From contig JAFGMD010000036.1 in assembly GCA_016927685.1 (NCBI GenBank), positions 1-46,979 on the forward strand: a stretch of DNA of 46,979 nt, given 5' to 3'. Within the stretch, counting starts at the first letter, position 1. Every line of letters starts with the position of its first letter. The notes under the pieces were generated by a model. It ran no database searches. It saw only the letters and a program-made list of their open reading frames with translations, and was not told where the DNA came from. This document shows positions 9,681-17,821 of the stretch, piece after piece. The position numbers and the translations under genes were made by a program. Source of the stretch: Candidatus Falkowiibacteriota bacterium (GTDB taxonomy: Bacteria; Patescibacteriota; Patescibacteriia; CAIXNZ01).

Positions 9681-10460
9681 TCAGAAAGCAAACTTGCGAG
9701 CGAGAGCAACGCGAAAGTGGCCCACGGAGCTGGCCTGGAAGCCGCCAACACCGAGACCATTGGAATCAAAAAAACCGACAACGACACGGTAGCCACCAGA
9801 AGACGCCAAAGCGCTCCAGTGATACCAGTTCTCGGCAATCCGCTCGCCATTATTGACCATGTAAATAGTCAGGATGGCCTCGGCAAAGATTGTCTCATGG
9901 CACCGCTCGTAGCCAGAGCCGAGCTTGGCGATTTCGGCTTCCTGGGCTTGCCAGTTCATGCTGGCGAATTGACCGCAGAAGTTGATGAGATAGTAGCCGG
10001 CTTCGGGCTTTTTGGTAGCCCAGGAGTCCTCGGGTTTCTGCAACCACCAGTCATTGTTGTAAAAGCAGGGTTGCTTGGTCTTGTCGGTTCCGCGCTTTTC
10101 TCTCTGCTCGCGCAGAGATAGACCGTTGATGTAGACCAATCGCCAGTCGGATTTGCCGCTCTGGTTTTCGTTTGCGCACTCGCACAGGATTTCTTCGCTG
10201 TAGCGGATGGCTGCGCTTTTTGGCGCTTCCATTCCCCAGGCCTTGGCCGTAGCTTCGGCAGTGATGACCTTGTTGGTGCCGAGGATGTTGATGGCTCGGA
10301 CAATGGTCAGCCCCTTGGAAAACTTTTTGGGATTTTCCAGAAAAGCCTGAAACCGTTCCCCATCAATCGTGCCATCCTCCACCTTTCTCCAGAACTCTTT
10401 CATTTGCGAAGCCGAGATATTTCCCGAGTTCGCGACGGCGACTTTTTGTTTCATCGCCAT
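9681..10460 (-). CDS. conserved hypothetical protein (259 aa from MAMKQK), paralog of 1991-2794
   Basis: Shared blocks with 1991-2794; start moved from track 10484 to 10460 because ATGGCGATGAAA matches the paralog and follows SD aaaggag. Confidence 0.8.
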   Translation of the reverse strand: MAMKQKVAVANSGNISASQMKEFWRKVEDGTIDGERFQAFLENPKKFSKGLTIVRAINILGTNKVITAEATAKAWGMEAPKSAAIRYSEEILCECANENQSGKSDWRLVYINGLSLREQREKRGTDKTKQPCFYNNDWWLQKPEDSWATKKPEAGYYLINFCGQFASMNWQAQEAEIAKLGSGYERCHETIFAEAILTIYMVNNGERIAENWYHWSALASSGGYRVVVGFFDSNGLGVGGFQASSVGHFRVALARKFAF

Positions 10461-10558
10461 TCTCCTTTCCCCTGTTAAGGGCATTGAGATCCGGTTCTTT
10501 AATTGCTTTTACGCTTTATAATATACAGGGATATTTTTAAAGATCAAATTTACATTTC

Positions 10559-10587
10559 AATATAGCATATTTTATTAGATTTGTCAA
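10559..10587 (-). promoter_or_regulatory. sigma70-like promoter of the 9681-10460 gene
   Basis: TTGACA (10587-10582), 17-nt spacer, TATATT (10564-10559). Confidence 0.75.
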
Positions 10588-10630
10588 TGTCATTACCGAC
10601 AAATTCGGCTTATTTTAGTATAAAAAAGAA

Positions 10631-10667
10631 AAAGCCCCAAGCAAAATTAGATTTCACCGAGGGCTTT
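10631..10667 (-). terminator. intrinsic terminator
   Basis: AAAGCCCcaagcaaaattagatttcaccgaGGGCTTT. Confidence 0.6.
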
Positions 10668-10678
10668 GTATCGTAATT

Positions 10679-11119
10679 TTATTTCTTAGGCTTCTTTCTA
10701 ATATAGAGCCGCGTTGTGGCTACATGGTAACCGGCATGGGTTGCCTCTGGATTATTATTAAGATCGTCAGATGTCCTAGGTCCTCCTATGATTTCAAATG
10801 CTACCACTTTATCAAGAAGATCCTCGGGAATCTGCGCAATTACTTCGGCGATTGATGGCTTAAAAAAACTGGCGTAAGCAAAGGTGTGATATGTAAAGAT
10901 GTCACTGAGTCTTTTAAGACCCTTTACTTTCTTGCCCAGCTTAGGATCCCACAAGAAAGCATCATGAGGATCAACCTGCTTAATGTAACGCGGAGCACCC
11001 ACGGATGATCTAAAAAGCTTTTTACCTTTCCTTGAAAATCTTATGACCGGTTTGATTCTTTGACAAAGTTTGTTCAATTTTTCTTCTGAAATTTCTGGAA
11101 TCCAACTTTTTTTCGCCAT
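10679..11119 (-). CDS. hypothetical protein (146 aa)
   Basis: SD gggagga plus ATGGCGAAAAAA; own promoter and terminator. Confidence 0.65.
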   Translation of the reverse strand: MAKKSWIPEISEEKLNKLCQRIKPVIRFSRKGKKLFRSSVGAPRYIKQVDPHDAFLWDPKLGKKVKGLKRLSDIFTYHTFAYASFFKPSIAEVIAQIPEDLLDKVVAFEIIGGPRTSDDLNNNPEATHAGYHVATTRLYIRKKPKK

Positions 11120-11213
11120 TTTTTCCTCCCTTCAAAATAAATTGGCTTTTTAGGTTATTAGTTAATCGGCTGTACACTTTTATACCCAGGATATTTTCAA
11201 AGTTCAATATTAT

Positions 11214-11242
11214 AAAATATCATATCTTAAATATTTTGTCAA
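11214..11242 (-). promoter_or_regulatory. sigma70-like promoter of the 10679-11119 gene
   Basis: TTGACA (11242-11237), 17-nt spacer, TATTTT (11219-11214). Confidence 0.65.
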
Positions 11243-11256
11243 TACTTGCCCACAAG

Positions 11257-11285
11257 AAAAAGCCCCGTCATTTGACAGGGCTTTT
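11257..11285 (-). terminator. intrinsic terminator at the 3' end of the RT gene
   Basis: AAAAGCCCcgtcatttgacaGGGCTTTT. Confidence 0.7.
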
Positions 11286-12414
11286 AATATTCTGAAATAT
11301 TTTTCACATATCTGCCTCCCTGACCAGAATAACGGATCAAGGCAACCTGGAATAAAGCCTGTTCTGCCTCCTCCCATAATTTTGATGAAGTTTCTTTAAC
11401 AAGAAATTTCTGCATGCCATCTAATTTATGGTAAAGCGGCCAAATTTTTGTTTCAAAATCATCTTTTTGCTCAAGGGCCTTTTTTAGGTTAAAAATAGTC
11501 ATGCGCACGCGCAATTTAAATTCGCGCGTGTTATGCAATTGATCATCTTTAATATTCAAGCCTAAAGCATGCAAAATCTGGCCCTGTCTGGCAAAATACG
11601 ACTTATGAAGTCCATATTCCTGATTATGCCAGATCTCATTATCAGGCGAATGCTCAAATTCATATCCCCTTTTGAGTATTCTGTATATTGCTGATATGAT
11701 TGGTGACTGCCATCTTACACCGCCGTCTCTCATTGTTTGTATATTAATTCTTTCGGGCCAAAATTCTTCGGCCGTCAAAAAAATATTATCAGCATAACGA
11801 AAATACACACCATTAGCATTTTTGGTCAATCTGGCAAACCGTCTGTCAAACCGAATAAAGCAGAGATCAAATAAACGCGGACTAGTAGGAGCGCCCTGGG
11901 GCAAGCCAACTTGCGGCAAATTAAACTTTTTTTGTTGATTAAACCATGTTGTCAAGCAAGTCAAATAATATGAAGTGTAATAGCCGAATTTTTCTGTTCT
12001 AAAAAAATTAAAAACAGCACGACCTGTAGTTGAAGGGAAAGCGTCTTTAATATCAGAAGCGAAGATGGCTTGATTACTGCGGGCAAGTGCAGTTAAAGCT
12101 TCTCTGGCATTTCCACCCGAAAAGCCATAAACATTGGGATGCCGGTACAGCTCTAGAAAATTTTTGTTTATAGCCCTCTGAATGGTCATCAAATCAGGAT
12201 GGGGTATTGCCAAAATTCTTTTACTGCCGTCTCTTTTGGGTATAGCAATATTTGAATAAAGCCACGGACTCCTAACAATGGCAGCCCATAAAATTTTACG
12301 AAATCTTTCAAAATCGTCAAAAGGATAATCAAGCGTAGAAAATAAATACCACGCCGCTTTCCTGCCAGAAATTTTCAATAAGGGATTCTTAATATGAGTC
12401 CGCGATTTTAACAA
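11284..12414 (-). CDS. divergent reverse transcriptase (retron-like architecture), TTG start
   Basis: IPKRDGSKRILAIPHPDLMTIQRAI, VYGFSGGN, FASDIKDAFPS, LPQGAPTSPRLFDLCFIRFDRR, YFRYADN; SD gaggaggtgataaaaTTTG. Confidence 0.88.
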   Translation of the reverse strand: MLKSRTHIKNPLLKISGRKAAWYLFSTLDYPFDDFERFRKILWAAIVRSPWLYSNIAIPKRDGSKRILAIPHPDLMTIQRAINKNFLELYRHPNVYGFSGGNAREALTALARSNQAIFASDIKDAFPSTTGRAVFNFFRTEKFGYYTSYYLTCLTTWFNQQKKFNLPQVGLPQGAPTSPRLFDLCFIRFDRRFARLTKNANGVYFRYADNIFLTAEEFWPERINIQTMRDGGVRWQSPIISAIYRILKRGYEFEHSPDNEIWHNQEYGLHKSYFARQGQILHALGLNIKDDQLHNTREFKLRVRMTIFNLKKALEQKDDFETKIWPLYHKLDGMQKFLVKETSSKLWEEAEQALFQVALIRYSGQGGRYVKNISEY

Positions 12415-12448
12415 ATTTTATCACCTCCTCTTTTGGTTTTAAAAGAAA

Positions 12449-12473
12449 GGGGAGGGAGACGAATCCCCCTCCC
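12449..12473 (-). terminator. terminator/attenuator-like hairpin between leader RNA and RT
   Basis: - strand GGGAGGGgGattcgtCtCCCTCCCCtttctttt. Confidence 0.55.
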
Positions 12474-12797
12474 AGCGCTCGTTACTTAGTGCTCTGGCCT
12501 GGCGTATCGGTCAATAAGCCAAAGCAGTTTAATATTGCCGTCAGATTTCTGACAGCCCTTTTCGGCTACTTTAGGAATTGTTTAATGGCTTAGCTGGTCA
12601 TTGGTCATCTGTTTCCTAGGGAGGGTGCAGGCCTTATGTACTTTAATTCAAGTTTTGGATTAGCCCTCTCCTTCTTTTTTTAATCCCAGCCAAACCCTGT
12701 AAGGAGGGTTGCAAGCCTTATGTACTTTAATCCAAGTTTCGGATAATTCCCTCTCTTTGCTCCCTATTTCACCTAAAAGATAACTAACTAGCGCTGG
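12472..12797 (-). ncRNA. putative msr-msd-like structured ncRNA bracketed by a1/a2-like inverted repeats
   Basis: a1 CCAGCGCTAGTTAGTTA (12797-12781) complementary to a2 TAAGTAACGAGCGCTGG (12488-12472) with two mismatches; internal repeats and hairpins. Confidence 0.6.
12620..12755 (-). repeat. two direct repeats (~52 nt, ~85-nt period) each closed by GAGGG/CCCTC
   Basis: R1 12755-12703 and R2 12670-12620 share AAACTTG(G/A)ATTAAAGTACATAAGGC(T/C)TGC. Confidence 0.85.
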
Positions 12798-12801
12798 AAT
12801 A

Positions 12802-12830
12802 ACTTTATAAAAATTTTTTGTCGAAGTCAA
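12802..12830 (-). promoter_or_regulatory. sigma70-like promoter of the leader RNA/RT unit
   Basis: TTGACT (12830-12825), 17-nt spacer, TAAAGT (12807-12802); predicted start falls at a1. Confidence 0.6.
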
Positions 12831-12835
12831 GAAAT

Positions 12836-12866
12836 AAAAAATGGGAAAATTCATCCCCATTTTTTG
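12836..12866 (-). terminator. intrinsic terminator of the FecR-domain gene
   Basis: AAAAATGGGgaaaattcatcCCCATTTTTT. Confidence 0.7.
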
Positions 12867-12873
12867 TATTATG

Positions 12874-14262
12874 CTATTTCACTTGACCGTTTTCAATAAC
12901 TTTAATGTTGGAACAGCTCACATTTTCCGAATTATCGACACTGCATATTCTATAATAATAAGAACCCACGCTGGTAATGTTTACTTCTTTATCAAGATAA
13001 TTTTCCTCTCCCCAACCTTTTGTCGCAACAGGTGCTTCCCCGGGGTAAACTGGCATAGAATTATAAGCAGCGCGTAAAATTTTATATTCTTTAAAATCTG
13101 ACTCCTGATTTTTTGTCCAGCTTAAGCCGACTCCTGCTTCTGAAACATTAATGGATAAAGTTGGCGCTAAGGGCGGTGTCTTATCTTCTTCCTTTGGTTT
13201 TAATTGTTCGCTCGCTACATTGCCGCAGGCAATATTATCATTCATTTTCACCACGCAAACGCGATAATAATATGTTTTATCAGCAACCACTTTATCATCT
13301 ACGTAAAAATTCAAGTCTTTCTCGTCTGATGATTTTATAACGCTATCATCAGGGTATTTAGGATTTATTTTTGTTTCTGATTTAACTATCTGATAGCTTT
13401 TAAAATCAGCTCCATCATAAACAGACCATGATAAATAAATATTTTCCTCTTTTAATGTTGTTATTAATTCTAAACTGCTGGCAATTTCTTCAAATTCTGG
13501 CTCGTCTTTCATAGTCACGTCAGTCAATCCCTGGTCCAAATCAAAATTCCATTTATACCATGCTTCCTTAGCCAAACTTTTTATTGAAAAAGATTCAATC
13601 TTAAGCATTTCATTTTTTGAATTTTTTAAATCGATCAAAGCTTTTTCGCTTGGATCCAATCTGCTGCCAACAACGAAATTGTTGTTGTCATCAAAAATTT
13701 CCACCTTCACGTTATTTTCCAAAGCCAAAATAGCTAAATACTTAAGGTCCGCATTATTAATCACTTCGAACTTTGTACCCAGCGCTGTAGCCAAAACATT
13801 TAATGCCCTAATTTGATAATTCGCGCCTGCGCTTAGGCTGTAATAAACTCTACCCTTTAATTCTTCAACAACAAAATTATTAACTTCAGTATTTTGTAAA
13901 ATAATTTCAGTATTTGCTCCCAAGCGTATGGTTGATCCATTCTCCAGCTTTAAAATTGCTCTGCTGTTTGAACCTGTTTTGATTTTATCTCCATTATGTA
14001 AAATCGTATTCTTCAAAGCGTTAACATAATCTTCTTTCTTTATAGCCATTTGTACATCACCATCAACTGATGACAAGCTTAATAATAAATTCTGGGTAAT
14101 TTTATCAGGGGAAGCATTCTTGCCGGATCCAGAAACATCTATTTTAGAAAAATAATTAGTATAAAACCAATATAAAAAAAACACAATAACTGCCATTATT
14201 AAAATAATAATAAGCCATTTAATCGGCTTAGTTCTGCGCTTGTAATAATAAATAGCGCTCAT
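12874..14262 (-). CDS. FecR-domain protein with fibronectin III-like repeats, single TM
   Basis: GSTIRLGANTEIIL...VEELKGRVYYSLSAGANYQIRALNVLATALGTKFEV; two FnIII-like C-terminal segments. Confidence 0.8.
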   Translation of the reverse strand: MSAIYYYKRRTKPIKWLIIILIMAVIVFFLYWFYTNYFSKIDVSGSGKNASPDKITQNLLLSLSSVDGDVQMAIKKEDYVNALKNTILHNGDKIKTGSNSRAILKLENGSTIRLGANTEIILQNTEVNNFVVEELKGRVYYSLSAGANYQIRALNVLATALGTKFEVINNADLKYLAILALENNVKVEIFDDNNNFVVGSRLDPSEKALIDLKNSKNEMLKIESFSIKSLAKEAWYKWNFDLDQGLTDVTMKDEPEFEEIASSLELITTLKEENIYLSWSVYDGADFKSYQIVKSETKINPKYPDDSVIKSSDEKDLNFYVDDKVVADKTYYYRVCVVKMNDNIACGNVASEQLKPKEEDKTPPLAPTLSINVSEAGVGLSWTKNQESDFKEYKILRAAYNSMPVYPGEAPVATKGWGEENYLDKEVNITSVGSYYYRICSVDNSENVSCSNIKVIENGQVK

Positions 14263-15437
14263 AAGCTCAAAAGTTTATAAATATATTTTTTAATATCAAA
14301 TTCTTCTGCTCTTATTTTAGCATTTTCTGAAAGATGAGAAAAATTAGCAATATTATTTTTGCTTAAATTCAATTTATTAAGCAAACTAAATTTATTGCCC
14401 GGCTCAAATAAATAGCCATTAACGCCTTCTTGGACTAATTCCGGAATACCGCCAATTGCCGAAGCAATGACTGGGGTGGCAAATTTATAGCTATCATAAA
14501 TCACGCTTGGAGAATTTTCATAACACAGTGAAGGTATGATAGTATAATGAATGCGTTTAAAAACTTCTTTGCCCAGCAAATTGGCGGAAATAAAACCTAA
14601 AAATTCAACCCAATCATCGTTTTCATATTTTTTCTTTAATTCTTCTTCCAAGCTTCCTGTACCAACAATATAAAGCCGGCAATCTTTTTGCTTATTAAAC
14701 TCAGAAAAAACATCTAATAAAAATAAAATGCCCTTATGTTTTTCCAATTGGCCTAAAAATAAATAATTTATTTTCTTATTATCAAGATTTTTATGCCAAG
14801 ATGCTTCTTCTAAAATAATAGGATTGGGCAGAACAACTTCTTTGGATTTCTTAAAAAATCCTCTTTGATGATAAAAATCCAATAGCCATTTTGAAGGCGA
14901 AACCACTGTTTGCGGATTATTAAATAACTTATTGCAAATTTTACTATAAATTATTGACAACCAATTGCTCCAATTTTTGTTGTACAAAATTAAACCAGAT
15001 GGATAAACAAGTTGCACATCATGTAGGGTGTGTATATTCTTAATATTTAAACTTCTGATTGCCCTTGGTGTCAAATAGCCAATCCCTTTTAAATTGTGAG
15101 ATAACACTAATTCTGGTTTTTCTAATTGTAATATTTTCTTAACTTGTCGATAAGAATGATAATTGAAAGTATCTAAAATATGCCAAATAAATCTTTTCCA
15201 AAAGGGTTGCTTATTTATTTCCACGAAAGAAAAAATATTTCTCGGATAAAAGCGATAAACCTTTATATCATCCATCATTGTTATGAAAAAATTCTTTTTT
15301 TCACAATGACGGGAAATTGTGATAATAAAAACATCATGACCGTCTTTTTTCAACTCTTTGACAATATTAGAAAAGACAACTTCAGCTCCTCCCCTTTTAT
15401 ATGGCTTGTATAAGCTATTTATTAAACAAATTTTCAT
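14259..15437 (-). CDS. glycosyltransferase family 4
   Basis: N-terminal YKPYKRGGAEVVFSNIVKELKKDGHDV; C-terminal IPSLCYENSPSVIYDSYKFATPVIASAIGGIPELVQEGVNGYLFEPG. Confidence 0.9.
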   Translation of the reverse strand: MKICLINSLYKPYKRGGAEVVFSNIVKELKKDGHDVFIITISRHCEKKNFFITMMDDIKVYRFYPRNIFSFVEINKQPFWKRFIWHILDTFNYHSYRQVKKILQLEKPELVLSHNLKGIGYLTPRAIRSLNIKNIHTLHDVQLVYPSGLILYNKNWSNWLSIIYSKICNKLFNNPQTVVSPSKWLLDFYHQRGFFKKSKEVVLPNPIILEEASWHKNLDNKKINYLFLGQLEKHKGILFLLDVFSEFNKQKDCRLYIVGTGSLEEELKKKYENDDWVEFLGFISANLLGKEVFKRIHYTIIPSLCYENSPSVIYDSYKFATPVIASAIGGIPELVQEGVNGYLFEPGNKFSLLNKLNLSKNNIANFSHLSENAKIRAEEFDIKKYIYKLLSL

Positions 15438-15445
15438 ATAAAAGA

Positions 15446-16624
15446 TTATTTTTTTATCACTTCGTCGTAAATCCCTATTAATTTTTTTATTAAAACATCC
15501 TGACTAAATGATTTTTCCGCTTTAGCGCGGCCGACCGAGCCCATTTTTTCTCTTAAAATATTATCAGCAAATAATTTATTAACGCGATTGGCCAAATCTC
15601 CCTCCTGTTTAATATCAAATAAAAAGCCATCAACGCCATCTTCAATAACACTTCTTACGCCTGGCAATCTGGATGCCACTACTGGCTTAGCGCAGGCCAT
15701 GGCTTCAATTAATGTAATGCCAAATGCTTCAGATCGATCAATAGAGGGCAATATAATCACATCAGCTAAATTATAATATTTGGGCAAATCTTCATCGCTT
15801 ACTGGATCAGCAAATAAAATTTTATCCTTTAAACCCGCTTCTAGAACTTGTGTTTTATATTTTTCCTTTAAATTGCCTTCGCCGACAATCAATAGCTTAA
15901 CCCTATATATGGCATCTTGACTGCCCGAATAATCAAGCACATTAAAAGAATTAATTAAAAACTGGATACCCTTAAAATAATGAGCCTTATCCAGAGCTCC
16001 TACAAAAAGCATAACTTTATCAAATTCAGGATTTATACCGAATTTAAATAATAATTCTTTTTCTTTTTTTGAAGGAAAAAATCTTTCCAAATCAATACTT
16101 GGCGGCATTTCAATAAATTTTTCAGGATTTTTAGCCACAAGATTTTTAATATTGGAAGTTTGGGCATAGTCTAATGATGTTACGATTACTTTGTCAGCGC
16201 AATTAATGATTTTGGGCATGATAAATTTGGTATGGAATTTAAAAAATGGTTTCATAAAAATACCGCCGACTACATCCATATGATAAGTAATCACCAATCT
16301 TATCTTATGTTCATTTAACTTTTTTGCCAGCCAAACAATTTCAGCGCCGCCGAAAAAAGGGTAATGCAGATGCACAATATCAAAATCTTTTAATTTACAA
16401 AGTAATTGCGGCAAAAAAGCGCCATTTCCAATTCTGCCAAAACTATGCAATCTTTCAATTTTAAAATCACCACTTTTATAATTATTATCTGCTTCATTAT
16501 AATAAGGAGTAAACACAGTTACTTCGTGGCCTAATTTTGCCAAACCAAAAGATTCATCAAAGGCCATATTACTAATACCTCCTTTATAGGGTTTAAATCT
16601 ACAAACGATTTGTGCTATTTTCAT
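15446..16624 (-). CDS. glycosyltransferase family 4
   Basis: FKPYKGGISNMAFDESFGLAKLGHEVTVFTP; SEAFGITLIEAMACAKPVVASRLPGVRSVIEDGVDGFLF. Confidence 0.92.
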   Translation of the reverse strand: MKIAQIVCRFKPYKGGISNMAFDESFGLAKLGHEVTVFTPYYNEADNNYKSGDFKIERLHSFGRIGNGAFLPQLLCKLKDFDIVHLHYPFFGGAEIVWLAKKLNEHKIRLVITYHMDVVGGIFMKPFFKFHTKFIMPKIINCADKVIVTSLDYAQTSNIKNLVAKNPEKFIEMPPSIDLERFFPSKKEKELLFKFGINPEFDKVMLFVGALDKAHYFKGIQFLINSFNVLDYSGSQDAIYRVKLLIVGEGNLKEKYKTQVLEAGLKDKILFADPVSDEDLPKYYNLADVIILPSIDRSEAFGITLIEAMACAKPVVASRLPGVRSVIEDGVDGFLFDIKQEGDLANRVNKLFADNILREKMGSVGRAKAEKSFSQDVLIKKLIGIYDEVIKK

Positions 16625-16713
16625 AGGATGCTAATTATTGGAATAATTAATTTTTATGCTAATATTCTCTCGTATAATTTGCTGATTAGCATGAATATAT
16701 TCGCATTATTTCC

Positions 16714-17763
16714 CTACCATCTTACCAAAAACTTCAAAATATTAAAATAGAAATTAAATAACGGATTAACCGCATATTTCAAAATAAAATTATCAATCTC
16801 CTGAAATTCAATCTTGCCAGTAAATAATTTTATAACTTCCCTATCTCTTCTTACCCTTATCGCTCTTCTCTCCCTTCTTTCTCTTATTATTTCCTGCCAA
16901 TTACGCTGCCTTAAAAAATAACCATATACTTTAAGCTTTTGTAGCCAAAAACCCGAAAAAATTGAATAAACAAATAATCCTATTTCCATAAAGAGCAGGG
17001 CGGGAAAAATTAAGATCAAAGTCCCCAATTTATAATTTTCTAAAAGGCAAATAAAACGATTTCTTTCCATAAAATAATATTTGCCAATACTTCTGGAAAA
17101 TTCATATTTATGATAAACAACTGCATCAGGCGCGACAAGTATTTTATAGCCAGCTAAACGCATGCGCCAACCTAAATCCAAATCCTCATGATAGGCAAAT
17201 AGTTTAGCGTCAAATGAACCAATTTTTTTTAATACTTCTGTTTTAATTAATACTGCGGCGCCGCTTGGATAAGCTATTTCTTGAGGAGTTAAATCGCCAG
17301 AAAATTTTTGGTAACCGCCGCCAGAAAAACCAAATCCTAAATAATGAATAGAGTTGCCCAATGAATTAACCTTATCCTTTTCTGGCCAAAGCATCAAGCG
17401 CGGCTGGACTGCAGCAATATTTTCATTGTTTTGCATAACATAAACCAATTTTTTTAATGAATCTGGCTCACTAATAGTATCTTGATTTATTAAATAAGCA
17501 AAATCAAAACCAAGGTCTATAGCTTTTTTGATGCCTACATTATTGCCTTCAGCAAAACCCAAATTTTTTCCATTAATAACATATTCAAAATCTTTGTAAT
17601 TATTTTTAGCGTATTCAAGCGAATCATCAGATGATCCATTATCAATAAAAAAAATCTTTAAATTATCTTTAGGGTAATCTAAATTGGCTAAACTCGATAA
17701 GCAATCAGGTAAATATTTTTTGCCATTAAAATTTACTAATATTATTGCGACTTTTTCTTTCAT
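16714..17763 (-). CDS. glycosyltransferase family 2
   Basis: IILVNFNGKKYLPDCLSSLANLDYP...FIDNGSSDDSLEYAKNN...NLGFAEGNNVGIK. Confidence 0.93.
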   Translation of the reverse strand: MKEKVAIILVNFNGKKYLPDCLSSLANLDYPKDNLKIFFIDNGSSDDSLEYAKNNYKDFEYVINGKNLGFAEGNNVGIKKAIDLGFDFAYLINQDTISEPDSLKKLVYVMQNNENIAAVQPRLMLWPEKDKVNSLGNSIHYLGFGFSGGGYQKFSGDLTPQEIAYPSGAAVLIKTEVLKKIGSFDAKLFAYHEDLDLGWRMRLAGYKILVAPDAVVYHKYEFSRSIGKYYFMERNRFICLLENYKLGTLILIFPALLFMEIGLFVYSIFSGFWLQKLKVYGYFLRQRNWQEIIRERRERRAIRVRRDREVIKLFTGKIEFQEIDNFILKYAVNPLFNFYFNILKFLVRW

Positions 17764-17771
17764 ATAGTTTT

Positions 17772-17799
17772 AAAAAGGTAGAGACGGCTCTACCTTTTT
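17772..17799 (-). terminator. intrinsic terminator
   Basis: AAAAAGGTAGAGacggCTCTACCTTTTT. Confidence 0.75.
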
Positions 17800-17821
17800 A
17801 TATATTATGCTTATCCAATAT

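Noticed and set aside
9594-10121. 175-aa and 64-aa + strand ORFs and the 115-aa - strand ORF (9956-10303)
   Set aside because: Overlap the GC-rich 9681-10460 gene, where high GC suppresses stop codons in other frames; no RBS or homology signal.
11284-12830. Group II intron-encoded protein
   Set aside because: No maturase/HNH extension in the 376-aa protein, and no recognisable domain V/VI sequence around the gene.
9681-12860. Diversity-generating retroelement (RT plus 259/267-aa target proteins with C-lectin-like ends)
   Set aside because: The RT has QGAPTSP, not the SQ-type motif typical of DGR RTs. I found no template-repeat copy of either C-terminus near the RT, and the paralogs differ throughout rather than only at adenine positions. 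A BLASTN of both 3' ends against the genome would settle it.
12660-12860. 66-aa ORF overlapping the RT leader
   Set aside because: It begins upstream of the predicted promoter within the preceding terminator. The homologous second repeat has an in-frame stop; better explained as structured RNA.
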